Source: Aquatica leii
Taxonomy: Eukaryota; Arthropoda; Insecta; Coleoptera; Lampyridae
DNA length: 64,000 nucleotides
Reading direction: 5' to 3'
Assembly: GCA_035610365.1 (NCBI GenBank)
Contig: CM069433.1
Span: forward strand, 188,488,760-188,552,759
Position numbers and translations under genes: made by a program. A model generated the notes under the pieces. That model did not search any database, was not told the DNA's origin, and saw only the letters and a list, made by a program, of their open reading frames with translations. Shown here one piece after another: positions 43,599 through 54,385 of the stretch. Every line of letters begins with the position of its first letter. The stretch's first letter is position 1.

Positions 43599-45926
43599 GA
43601 GCAAAGATATGCCCACTGTCCTTTTAAAAGGACACAGTGTAGGTATCTTTTCATAACTTCATGACAAAAGGTACAGATAAAATTGAAAGGTGGCGCTGTG
43701 TGTGTTATCAACTGAATGTTTCAAAACACGTGTTGGTACTATTTACGTGTATCTTGAAGTGCAATAACTGTGATTTAAAAAATTTCAAATTTATCAAATG
43801 GCGATGCATCATAATTTACGATTTGTTGGGTAAGTTTTTGGCTATACTATTTTGAAATACTTTTGTGAGTTTTAGCACATACATTCCAAATACTTTATTC
43901 TAACTTGTTATTATTACAATTGTGAGATTATGCCCGTTGAATAAATATTATGGGAGCTAAAACAATGGTGCCCTTTTAAAAGGACGATGGGTAAATGTAA
44001 CTTCTTTTTTATAGCAAACTGACTTGATGAGGCATTATCTATGCTTGAAGAATATGACGATTTACGTTCAGCAGACGCGATCGGAATAAACATCATGCCA
44101 CTAGATCCGAACTGCGACGCATATGATACGGATGAATACTCTGGAAAAGTAGATATAAACAATTTACCCGGAAGTTAACTTTGTTCTGCAACCGAGATCC
44201 GTATAATAGGAGGAACTGCTGACGAAGAATGGGAAAAAGCTGACCTTATTCCATTATCAGAACTTGCAGAAAGAGAGAGAAGAATGAAAGTTCAGAAATG
44301 GACAAGGGGTAATTTACAAAATACAATTCTCAGTTTAAAATAGCCACAAATGAATACACATTCTAATCATAATTCTCCATTAGAACTATTTGAGTGTTTT
44401 TTTGATGAGGAAATAATTAACATGTTTGCGATCTGCACCAATCAGTATGCAGCAAGTAAAAACAGAAAATCTGATATAACACGCGAAGAAATAAAAACTT
44501 TTTTTGGTATATTACTTGTAAGCGGCTACTGTACTGTACCACGCCGTCAAATTAATTGGGAACAAGCAAAAGATAGTTACAATGCAGCAATATCTGAAGC
44601 CATGTGTCGAAATAGTTTCGAACATATTTTAACTAATATTCACTTTTGCGACAATGCAAATTTAGATGCAACAGATCGGTTTGCTAATGTTCGACCACTT
44701 TTCCAAAAGATGAATCAAAGATTTTTGGATTTTGCCTTAGTAGAACAGAATCATTGCGTCGACGAGGCAATGGTGCCCTATTTTGGACGCCATGGCTGTA
44801 AACAGTTTATCAGGGGCAAACCCTTGCAAACTATGGATTGGCGCAACTGCTACTGGTTATGTCGTCTGGTATGAGCCTTATCAAGGGGCCAAATCTAAAA
44901 TTAAAGACTGTTATAAATTAATGGGTTTGGATCCTTTTGTAGTACTAGAGTACACTGATGTTTTATTTTCCAAATTTGAATTGCCATACTGCTTGTTTTT
45001 TGATAATTTTTTTCCACTCTTGGATTGATAGATGAATTAACAAAAAGGAAAAGACAAGCAACGGGCACAAAAAAATGGATTAAGTAACTGCCCGTTAAAC
45101 TCTGACGTTGAAATAAAAAGAATCGGTGATCTTTTGACGAAAGAGTAACTCAGGACAAGAACATTCAAATTGTCAAATGGTGTGACAATATGTTTGGAGT
45201 AAACCCTCTACACCCAGTTACCAGATACTCCTAGAAAGATAAACAAAGAATAGGGGTAATGCAGCCTAACAGCATCAAAACATATAATGCTAGTATAGGC
45301 GATGTGGACAGAAGTGATCAAAACATTGCATTATATAGAACGAGCGTAAGAGAGAAGAAGTGGTAATAATAATGCATAGTTTTGACGCCTGGGAGCTACA
45401 TAGACGCCAAGCTGCAAAACTGGATCATTTCAAATTTAGACAAAATGTTGCTGTTTCTCTCTTTCAATTATACGGAATTAATAGAGATAATAGCCTTACC
45501 AGAAGACTAAGTAGACCATCTCCACTGGAAAATGTTAAGTCACGATTTGATAGAATCGAACACTAAGTGGCCGAACAAAAAAGGCAAACACGATGTCGCG
45601 TTTGCCACAAAAAAGTGTCGACAAAATGTGTAAAATGCGATGTTACCCTACACGTTAGATGTTTTATAATATATCATACCAAAAATTAAAAAAATATATA
45701 TAGTTTTTTATTAATATGTGTATTTTTCTTTTAAATAATTTTTTTTAAAAAAACATGTTCCAATTGTTATATTTGCCCACTGTCCTTTTAAAAAGACGCA
45801 ACTTTTCTCAAAAATTAAAGCAAGTGATTTTTTTACCTTTTTTCTGATGTATTCTATTCGTAATTGTAAACAGAAACATAATTTTACATAGTTTTTTGGA
45901 AACAAAAAATCCTGGGCATATCTGGG
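43599..45926 (+). mobile_element. piggyBac-family element nested in gypsy-2 (piggyBac-2)
   Basis: The ends are GAGCAAAGATATGCCCA after TTAC at 43595-43598, and the complement of CCCAGATATGCCCAGG before an intact TTAA at 45927-45930. The inner tips share AGATATGCCCA. Sub-terminal copies of GCCCACTGTCCTTTTAAAA lie at 43611 and 45775. The transposase (44040-45690) fills the interior. TTAA is the obligatory piggyBac target; the left copy has one change. gag of gypsy-2 lies on both sides. Confidence 0.85.
44040..45690 (+). pseudogene. piggyBac-2 transposase, frameshifted
   Basis: From 44040 an acidic N-terminus (LDPNCDAYDTDEYSG) leads to the long frame 44350-44874: LELFECFFDEEIINMFA, DITREEIKTFFGILLVSGYC, FDHILTNIHF-like text and CVDEAMVPYFGRHGCKQFIR with the first Asp. 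A frameshift near 44830 leads to WIGATATGYVVWYEPYQGAK and PYCLFFDNFF (second Asp). A further shift gives NASIGDVDRSDQN (third Asp, about 45300), then SFDAWELHRRQAAKLDHFKF. A C-terminal cysteine finger CRVCHKKVSTKCVKC follows. It belongs to the vertebrate PGBD2/3-like branch by feel, and differs clearly from piggyBac-1. Confidence 0.92.
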
Positions 45927-45934
45927 TTAATAGA

Positions 45935-46345
45935 ACATCAAGAAACAGCCACGCACAAGTTTAAGATTCTACCTCTAAATTTTTATAGTAAAGTTTTATG
46001 GTCAACCTACCACAAATATTTTAAAGCCGTAGCTGTAGTTGTTTGGAGCAACCTCAAAAAGCGGCGTCTTTAATAGTGGCTTTACGTGGAGAAGCGCGTG
46101 GAATTTTGCAGACTGTTCTTGACCACGTTCAAGAAAAATTACGAACTCTTAATCTCGCGTTTAGAAATGAGATATGGAGGTGCTCATCTTCAACAGGTGT
46201 ATCAAGCCCAAATAAAAAGTCGAGTTCAGAAAGCTGCGAAAAGTCTTCAAGAGTTCGAGGCTAACATCGCCAGATTAAGACGGCCTCCGAAACAGCAAAA
46301 TTTAGCAGACTCTCTGGTTAGCTTGACCCAAGACGTTGAATGACG
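45935..46345 (+). pseudogene. gypsy-2 gag body
   Basis: Just after the piggyBac-2 TTAA, broken frames read KFKILPLNF, WSTYHKYFKAVA and then KAASLIVALRGEARGILQTV. Next come MRYGGAHLQQVYQAQIKSR and VQKAAKSLQEFEANIARLRR. This is the capsid-like core of Ty3/gypsy Gag (relatives: WxxYRRQFEAAA ... KAAxLIxALRGxA). A stop follows DVE at 46341. The zinc-knuckle region that should follow is only hinted at by CGAVDHLQRHC near 46480. Confidence 0.8.
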
Positions 46346-46701
46346 TTTTAGTGCATGCCTTGGAGTTTGAAACAGCGAAACAAGCATCAGCTGTCCTGCA
46401 GAAATACACGCGCAAACACATCAATGCTTGATGAGATAGCGCGACAAATACTTCAGGAAGGTGCCGACTTTAAACTGCGGTGCAGTAGACCACTTACAAC
46501 GACACTGTACTAAACCTATGAAGAAGACTAGAAAAACGCTCAAAAGTTTGGAACGACTTGACCAAAAGAAACAAAAGTTACACTCATCTAGTCATGCTTA
46601 GGAAATTACCATTTAAATGGCATAATAAAATAGGTGTTTAATTAGTAGTTGACACGGTAGCAAGGAAGACCATTATTCAAACGGCGTCGCCTAGGGAGCA
46701 G

Positions 46702-47205
46702 TTGCATAACATTTATCTCGATGGCGAAATCAATGGAAGAAGTGTTCAGTTACTGGTTGACACTGGAGCAACGAAGACCATCATTCGTCCTGACATGTTA
46801 TTTGAAGACGAGAAGACATCACCAGTAACAGTACGACTTCGAACGGCGACGGGCGAAGAAACACCACCTACTCACGGACAGGTCAAAGTAACCATTGGTT
46901 TGGAAAATGGAGTACTCGACCATCAAGTACTGGTAGCCGACATGACGGAAGAAGTTATCCTGGAAATAGACGTGATAAAAAAGTACGGGTTCCATTTGGA
47001 TATAAAGAACGATGTCCTGAAGATCGACAATGAAGAAATTCCTTTTCATTTGTCAGAGAAGGCAGCCGTGCGAGTCTCATTGAGTAAAGACGTGACTCTG
47101 CCTGCAAGGACTGAAAATGTGGTGATGGCACGCTTGGATTTAAATCTCCGGAAAAGCTACATTCGCGCAATTAAACTAATGGAAAGCGACTTAGTTCAAA
47201 AATGA
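46702..47205 (+). pseudogene. gypsy-2 protease domain
   Basis: An intact 167-codon frame contains SVQLLVDTGATKTIIRPDML with the catalytic Asp at 46759-46761, then DMTEEVILEIDVIKKYGFHL, where the expected ILGxD has become ILEID. It also contains a connecting segment LPARTENVVMARLD that precedes RT in this family. The enzyme matures the Gag-Pol polyprotein. This is the best-preserved part of gypsy-2. Confidence 0.88.
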
Positions 47206-47479
47206 CTACTCGTTGGAAGAATTTTAGTACGAGTGAAAAAAACGATGCTAGTAAAGATCTTGAATGTCAAGTTAGATCCAGTAACGTTGAAAATTGTGAG
47301 ATGCGCGGATTCTAATAAATATACGTCGCCGAAGAAGTGCCCACAACATCTATGAGACATTCTTACCTGCAAATGCCTAAACCTCAGCCAAGACCAGCTG
47401 GCTAAAGTTAAAGTATTGATCTAGCAGTATCAAGATGGGTTCGCGCTGGAGAGTGGTCCCAAAGGAAACACTAACGTGG

Positions 47480-48100
47480 TAAAGCATAAAATTAATCCCG
47501 GAAACGCTCGGTCAATATGACAACACCCATGCCGACTTCCTCTAACGAAAAGAGAAAAAGTCGAACAAATAATTGCGAATATGGAGAGAGAAGGTGTGAT
47601 GGAACCTTCAAATAGCCCATGTAGTGTACTCGTAAAAAAGAAAGATAAATTAACACGGTTTTGCGTAGACTATAGACAGCTTAACGACGTCACCAAAAAA
47701 AGACAGTCACTCTTTACCGAGAATTGACAATACGTTAGACACCTTGTCAGGATCCCAATGGTTTTCCACGTTGCATTTAAAGAGTAGTTACTGGCAGCTA
47801 GAATTGGAACCCAAAGATCGTAAAAAATGGTTTTTAGAATTGGAACTGGTTTTTGGCAGTTCACTGTGTGACGGTCTGTGTAACATTCCTGCAACGTTTG
47901 AGCGTTGATGAAGACTATCTTGCGCAAACTGTCTTGGAAGACATGCTTGGTTTACCTAGACGACGTTTTGAAGAACACTTGAACAACTTGAAAGAAGTGT
48001 TCCAACGACTAAGTGGGACAAAACCTTGACCACGTCATTTCTAGAGATGGAGTAACGGCGGCCCAGAGTAAATCCGGGCAGTATCCGGGCAAGCATGGCC
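47480..48100 (+). pseudogene. gypsy-2 reverse transcriptase
   Basis: Scattered frames give LTKREKVEQIIANMEREGVM, EPSNSPCSVLVKKKDK and RFCVDYRQLNDVTKK, followed by a frame change. WFSTLHLKSSYWQLELEPKD then follows, with motif A altered because Asp is replaced. Next come CNIPATFERLMKTIL and VYLDDVLKN with catalytic DD at 47959-47964. Stops and shifts occur about every 50 codons. Domain order and sequence fit Ty3/gypsy. Confidence 0.85.
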
Positions 48101-48665
48101 AAGACCAATTAACAAACAATAGGTTCAAAGTTGCCTTAGGTTGTGCACCTATTAAAGATGATTTGTACCCGGTTTGTTCTGGATATCGACGCAAGTAATC
48201 TGGCCATAGGTGCAGTATTTTCACAAATTCAAAATGGACAAGAAAAAGTCACCGCGTATTTTAATAAAGTTTTGTCCAGGTCAGAAAAAAATTATTGCGT
48301 GACTGGGAGAGAGCTGTTAGCAGTCGTCAAGTATATAAATAACTTCTATAAATATCTGTACGGACGAAAATTTTTACTAAAGGAAACCTGGGAACAAGTG
48401 AGTGCATTGGGAAGAAACATCAAAGGACGTCATGAAATGGTGCCGTCAGTGCACGGTCTGCGCATTAGGAAATGGTTCAGCAAGAAAACGCAAAACACCA
48501 ATGAAACAATATAACGTGGAATCCCTTTAGAAAGAATAGTGATTGACATCGCAGTGCCGTTCCTAGAATCTGATTCGGGCAACAAACACATCTTGGTGGC
48601 AAAGGATTATTCCACAAAATTGACGGAGGCTTACGCCATACCCAATCAAAAGTAACTAAAGAGTT
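48100..48665 (+). pseudogene. gypsy-2 RNase H and start of integrase
   Basis: RNase H reads FVLDIDASNLAIGAVFSQIQ, EKVTAYFNKVLSRSEKNYCV and TGRELLAVVKYINNFYKYLY, keeping the DAS aspartate. The frame then jumps into integrase-like text, with LERIVIDIAVPFLESDSGNK and HILVAKDYSTKLTEAYAIPN, whose first Asp matches the integrase D,D,E set. Similarity ends near 48665, so the rest of integrase and the 3' LTR are absent. The zinc-binding part of integrase also appears deleted. Confidence 0.85.
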
Positions 48666-48964
48666 TTTTTGCTGGTTTGGATTTGAAAAAGGACATGATC
48701 TAAACTTTAAAAATGTACCATATAGCATTAGAACTAGGAAAAACAAGCAGCGTATGTCAAGAGAAAAGGTGTTTAACTCGAAATAAAACTTTCTAAAATT
48801 TTTGATAGTGTTGAAGGAATACAAAAAGGAAATAGTAAAAATCACTTTACATTTGTAAAACTGATAAATAAATTAGTAAATGAAACAGCGGCACTAACTA
48901 TAGAGTCATTGGATAGTATTTAACAAACCTCAGAATACTGATAGTATTAAAACATTGAAGTAAT

Positions 48965-49810
48965 GCTGCCTTGTTGTTATGTTATAACTTTCGCTGCACA
49001 TGATGCCTTTTGGTGTAAATGTTTTGCGATTGCTGATTTCTCGATGCATCTCTGTTGTACGTTTCTCCGATGTTGCTTCATTCTGCATTGTATACTGCGT
49101 CCAATTTGTCTTATATATGACTTTTTACAACTACACCGAAGTTTGTAGATTTTTTTGGTTAGTATTTCGGTTAGTCAGTCTTTATTTGTAGTAAAAAATA
49201 GCAATCTTCTTGACTGTGTTGCATCTTACTCTAATGTTTCTCTTGTCCAGCACTGTCTTCAATCTATCAGTCACTCCGGTAACGTAATTCTTCTTTGTGG
49301 TACTTGTTATTTGAAGTTCTTTAGATTTATATCTATTCCTTCCCAGTGCGTGTTTGTATTTATATTTCATTCAAAAAGTGGTTCGTCTAGCGCCTCTGCA
49401 CTGCGGTCGGTTACCCGTAGAATCTCTGCTGATCGATTTTCTAACTCACTATCCGTCGAAGAATTGTCGTGATAAGTGATCTTTTCTGTTGTGAGTGGTG
49501 GTGTGATGTAGCATGTAGATATCTGTCTATATAAGTTTTTTTCCACTGTATACGTACATACAGAAAAGTAACCATCTTCTTCAATCAACTGATGTGCGGG
49601 TGTAGTCCGTCCGTAGTTTAGAAATTTTTGCAGAGGTTCCACTCCATGTGGCCATATTATGAAAGTGTCATCCACGTAACGGTACCAGGATATGACTTAT
49701 TCCTAAGGCCTTTTGTTCTTACAATCATTGACGATAACGGAGAATCCATTGCGGCGCTGGTAAAATTCGTTGCTCTACCAAAAATAGGTTGTACTTAAAC
49801 ATAACCTGAC
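48965..49810 (-). pseudogene. Penelope-like element (PLE-3), strongly decayed
   Basis: On the minus strand, from 49810 down: AAMDSPLSS (motif B, altered), then after a deletion and frameshift YRYVDDTFIIWPHGVEPLQK (motif C intact, near 49675). Remnants of the TDRYxHxSSHHHP region follow (about 49530), then NYVTGVTDRLKTVLDKRNI. A GIY-YIG nuclease follows at 49155-48970: KIYKLRCSCKKSYIRQIGRS, QCRMKQHRRN and EKSAIAKHL. It resembles PLE-2 more than PLE-1. No terminal repeats were found. Confidence 0.85.
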
Positions 49811-50565
49811 AGAGTCGATTAAATATTAACTTAGTCTTTTTCGCACTAATCGTTCTCTGATAAATCGCAATCACTGAGTGACATTTACCACTTTGAAGAT
49901 GCAAGCTGCAATGTATTGCAAAACGTCAGTTTGTTTGGGTTTACAAACGACAATACGGCACGGGCCAAATTCTACTTCTTGTTTTGGCTCTCAAGGAGAG
50001 ACTTTAATCAAGCCTAAGTCTGGGTCTTTAACTACGACGCAGCCTAAGCCGAAAGTCGCTTATTACCGTAAAGATTTTTAACTACTGTCTAATCAGTTTT
50101 TCATTGGGTCGACAACTAACATGCAGAGATTATGGCATTAACTCGTACCACTGTAGAACATTTATTAAGTAAATTTTTAGGGAGACGTTTTGGTATGCCA
50201 TTAGCGCTAATCGCATATTGGAAACAGAATAAATACCCTCTTTCTGTAATTATTTGGTCTGGAGTCGATCGTATGCACGAACAACTAAATATACGCATGT
50301 TATCATTAACTTAGGCAAACCTCTTTTGTAATTATTTGTCAATTTATTTATTTAATTTGCTTTTTTATTTGTGTTCACCTTAGAATCGTAATAGTTCAAT
50401 CTTTTTTGTATTCACTAAATTGAATCCTGGGTAAAGAATCATCTCAATCAAATCGTAACTCTTCATAATTGCTAAATTATTTGTTGCTGCTGCTTACAAT
50501 CGACCCAGTCACATTAAAAAATTGGTTAACGCATTCAAGAAAACTAGTTAGTTTTCTCTCAAGAG
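49811..50565. other. Intron sequence, unclassified
   Basis: Two short plus-strand frames (49878-50081 and 50132-50314) are open but show no motif. The interval lies between PLE-3 and a pogo-like fragment and is probably part of an unrecognised insertion. Confidence 0.4.
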
Positions 50566-50569
50566 ATAT

Positions 50570-51117
50570 GTTTTTCTAGACCATGACTTTGCTGTTTTCG
50601 AAAGAAGGAAAAAATCTGCAAACAACAAAAAAACCTCTAAACAAACAAAATCAAAGTTACATGACAGCTTTGATGGTACCGAAGAACCTCGACCAGATAC
50701 CTCAAAAGATGTAAATGAACCACTCTCACAAATTCTTCTAAATTTTCAAGTTTAAGAACATTACTCGGTTTCATATCTACAGAAATATTTTACTCGATCT
50801 CTTTATTTAAAAGAATAATTTCCCTGCAAATAAAACCACTGTCAAAAATTCTTGTCAGAATAAACAATAAGCATTGTAGAGAATTAGCCGTTATAATTTT
50901 TCCGCATATAAAAATGAGATACAAAAAAAAATTAAAAATGAAGAAAATCCGCAAGTCTATAAAAAAACATGTAGAAAATGACAGTTCAAGTGAGGCCAGC
51001 GATGAAAACATTGTCCTCGAGGTTGAAAGTGACGCTGATAAAAATTATAGTGCAGAGTGCTTGTTTTCTACGGGAAAAAAAATGCCAATTTCTAAGATGT
51101 ATCAAAAATTTATATAA
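50570..51117 (+). pseudogene. Possible pogo/Tigger-type transposase C-terminus
   Basis: Plus-strand frames read DHDFAVFERRKKSANNKKTS, then a basic stretch (KKIRKSIKKHVEN) and an acidic Ser-rich one (DSSSEASDENIVLEVESDAD), then AECLFSTGKKMPISKMYQKF. The order basic tail, Ser/Asp/Glu-rich patch, then a Cys finger is typical of the end of Tigger/jerky-type transposases, but the finger here has lost most cysteines. No catalytic DDE is present. Identification is by style, hence low confidence. Confidence 0.35.
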
Positions 51118-51119
51118 AG

Positions 51120-53030
51120 AAACTTTTGGGGTGTTAGTAAACCAGAAGGTTTAAAGTGCGTTAATATTCGTTGATTTTCAATTGACTTAGAATCATAGGT
51201 AAATGAACAAATTGTTGGTGTTTAAAAGAAGTAGAACACTAAATAAAAACAGAAATTAAAATTGCGAATAAAGTAACATAATTTTCTACATTTGGTCTTG
51301 AAATAAATTGTGTTGTTTATAACATAGGTAGAAGGTATCGTAACATTCTAGAAATGTTCTGGAACATTCGACGCGGCACAAAAAAAACTCGGAGTTTTGT
51401 AGAAGAAACGCACAATTTATGGCTCAAGTTAGTCAAAAAATTGTTTGCATGATATTGAAATAGATATAAACTTGTGTTTACATAAATCGACACTTTAAGT
51501 GATATTGTTATGTTATGTTATTAATTTATAGTTTCCTTAATTCGTCGTGTTGTGTTTAAGTTATAGTAAACTTAGTAATAATAAACACACGTTTATTAAT
51601 TTCAAGGAATTAAAATTTAACTGCAACGTTTTCACGATATGTTTTGAGACCTATATTTTATTTGAATTATTTGAATTGACTTAATTTTTTTTATAAAATT
51701 AGTAATATTTAAATATAAAACTACAAAAAACTGCTTTTTTATATAGAAACAAAAAATCAGTAATATCAAACTATGTAAAACGTCTACATTAACATTTTTC
51801 TAGTCTGGAATCTCTTCAGAACAGACGAATAATTGCGCATTTGATTAGATTACCTCAAACATGCTACAATTTTGCACGAATTGTAATTCAATTAATTACC
51901 TAATTTACAGTTACAATATTCAATTACTTATGTTATTTGGGCCTATTTCTACGAATTGCCAGTAATTGTTTAATTGATATAATTATTGTAACCTACCAGT
52001 CTTTAAGTAGTTAACAAGAATTTGTGTAATAATACAAATTTTTCAATTGCATTTTCATTGTTTAATTATTTATAAAAATAGTATTTGTAGATTTTTACCA
52101 ACAAAAGATTTTTCTGATTAATAACGTTACATTTTCAAAATAATATTTTTAGCCGTTTTTACTGAGATTAATTTAAAATTAAAAAAAATATTTTAAGAAG
52201 CTTGAGCATATTTGCGGCTATTCCGTGAAAGTCTGCGGCAGCTACAAAGGATTCGACGTCACGCATTCCAGAGAGAATAATGAATTAGTCCTCACGGAAT
52301 ATACTAAAATGAAAACTTCTGGAATCAATACGTGTATAAATAAAGGTTGCAGTTCGCTGAGTGATTAATTTATTGTTTAGATGTTGATGTAGTCTAGCAA
52401 AAGACAAATGAAATGTTACTGAACTGTCACTTAATTAAGACAGTTTGGACACTGTTTCATAAACTGTGTTATGTGATTTTCAAGACCAGCAAAAAGCTGT
52501 AAACATTTTCTAGACAGTTTTTGTTTTATGTTTATGGATTATTTGTTACAAAATTGTAAAAGAAGTCTTGTTTTGTTAAAAATATTTTGGAGGGATTTTT
52601 GTACTGTAGGAATTTTGTCTAATAATACGTCATTGTACATACCGGATACTAAAAAAGTCATTTGTATTTTTTACTTAAAGAAAGTCACACATATGTGTTA
52701 ATGTCAAGCCCGTAAGTTTCTTTGTTTTTAAGTATCTTAAATTATCCACGCTGATTTTAAATAATAAATTGTGGTTTAGTAAGTGATTGTTATGAGAAAT
52801 TCACTGGGGTAAGGATGTATTTTCATTTTACAGCGCAATCAGTCATGAGTTTGAGTTCGAGTCGGCTAGTTGTAGTGGTGCTGGTGCGATGGGTTTGTCA
52901 AAATCAATCGAGTTGTTTAAACAACTATGTGATTATTTAATCTAATACTACATTATTACTTGTGCGAAAGAATTTATTATATATAGTGTTAAATTCTTAT
53001 CAGTCAAGAATCAACCAAATGTTGTAACAA
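51120..53030. other. Intron; candidate promoter-like cluster
   Basis: AT-rich. Contains TTCTAGAA and TTCTGGAA (51346-51363), then a less AT-rich patch at 52195-52365 with TTCTGGAA and TATAAATA, probably the 5' region of the LINE whose ORF1 begins at 53032. Nothing coding is seen. Confidence 0.4.
52316..52342 (+). promoter_or_regulatory. Candidate TATA box with heat-shock-element-like site
   Basis: CTTCTGGAATC (inverted TTC/GAA, one heat-shock-factor dimer site) lies just upstream of GTATAAATAAAGG (TATA at 52335). A second such pair is at 51346-51363. No gene start other than the LINE ORF1 700 bp downstream is available. Confidence 0.3.
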
Positions 53031-53031
53031 A

Positions 53032-53530
53032 ATGCCTTGCACGCATTATAATAAAACTATAAAAACTAATCAGCAATTTATTGAATGTGTTAACTGTAAA
53101 TATAAATTTCATTCTGGATGCGTAAATTTGTCCAAGCAGGATATTGAGTTAATTTAACAAGAAAATCAGGTATGGCAATGTACTGAGTGCAGTGTTAATA
53201 GAAGAAAAAGCATAGCTCTTCTAAATGCGACTGATTAAAGTAAGGCCTCTTTATCTGACGTAGTTAAGCTAAGTAATGACATGAGGGTTAAAAATTGGAT
53301 TACCAAAGATGAAAAACTTGAAAATAATGTCAAGAGTTGCACTGACGGTAATCAATCTAATAAGACTCAAATGCTGGCCTTGAAAGTAAAAAATGATGAG
53401 TTAGAGAATAGAGTTATGGAGGCTAAATAGTACTTTAGACAGAACTCTCTGGTAATTTATAGAATCCCAAAGTACCCAAATGAAAATACTGCAAATTCAG
53501 TAAAATCTGTTGGCATTGCTCTAGGGCTTA
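53032..53530 (+). pseudogene. LINE ORF1 with PHD-like zinc finger, truncated
   Basis: From ATG 53032 the frame encodes MPCTHYNKTIKTN, then FIECVNCKYKFHSGCVNL and VWQCTEC, a C4HC3-like (PHD) finger with one cysteine changed to Tyr. A Ser/Lys-rich coiled-coil part follows (KVKNDELENRVMEAK), then NSLVIYRIPKYPNENTANSV, which resembles the RRM-like core of LINE ORF1 proteins. Stops at 53155, 53237 and 53428 interrupt it. Jockey/CR1-type insect LINEs carry PHD-like ORF1 fingers; the RNA-binding role is inferred. It ends at the junction with the minus-strand LINE. Confidence 0.7.
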
Positions 53531-54380
53531 AATGTGTTTTTGTATTTTTCCCACATTTCTTGTATACTTAGGTTTTTGAACCGTTTCTCATATTCAAATT
53601 TTTCTTCGAGTTTTTTGTTGTATTTAATTCTAATTTTCTGGTCCTCTAGTAATTGTATATTATATTTAATCTTAGTTTGTTTGTAATTTTCTCTGACTGT
53701 GCTTCTCATTTTCATGTTTATTTTGGCCCTTACCAGTAAGTGGTCAGTAACGTCTGCTCCGCGCAATGATCTCACATTTAATAAGCTATTCCTACGTCTT
53801 CCTTCAATTTTTATATGTTCTATTTGATTTTTTGGAATTTTACCTGGGTCCATGACATGATTTTATCTATTAATTTATGTGGGAAGTTGCTGCTTCCAAC
53901 CACTACAGAAATCTAAAAACGTACTTCGATTTTGTTTATAGTCCCTATTCCTTGCGTTGTTTTCCCACTTGCATACATACTCCTTACATTCCAACATCCA
54001 ATATCATTTTTTTCTTTGCTTCTATTACTGTTTGTTTATTTTCTTTTCTAGTCTCAATATCATTTTTTATTGCCAAAGTCGTCCTTCGTTCCCGTCCTTC
54101 CTTCACTTCTGTTACTTTTTTGCAATTTGGTTTGGTTTGGTTATTTTCATCAGTTTCTCTCTTAAGGTTTCCTTTTCTGTAATTCATAGGAATCTTTGGC
54201 TTAGGGTTCTGTTGATTTCCTTTTTCTTTCGCATTAGTTTTGTCTTTTTTTGTTTCTCTGATGATTCTTCTTTATTCTCTACTTTTTCTATTACTTCTTT
54301 TGATTCCATTATTTTGATGGATCTTAATTGTTTAAGAGAGAAAACTTCTCCATTTACTATCAGCTTGTTGTACCTCATTG
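53521..54380 (-). pseudogene. LINE ORF1 end and endonuclease fragment (part 2)
   Basis: The minus strand reads MRYNKLIVNGEVFSLKQLRS, as at the end of LINE ORF1 (relatives: RYDKLIVDG). A Lys/Glu-rich linker follows, then GNVRSMYASGKTTQGIGTIN, matching the first endonuclease strand (WNVRSxYxxGK). After a large deletion comes the end of the endonuclease: KIPKNQIEHIKIEGRRRNSL, LNVRSLRGADVTDHLLVRAK. The DHLLV box holds the last catalytic His. RT is not present. Part 1 of the same element lies at 55540-56100. Confidence 0.65.
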
Positions 54381-54385
54381 TATCT

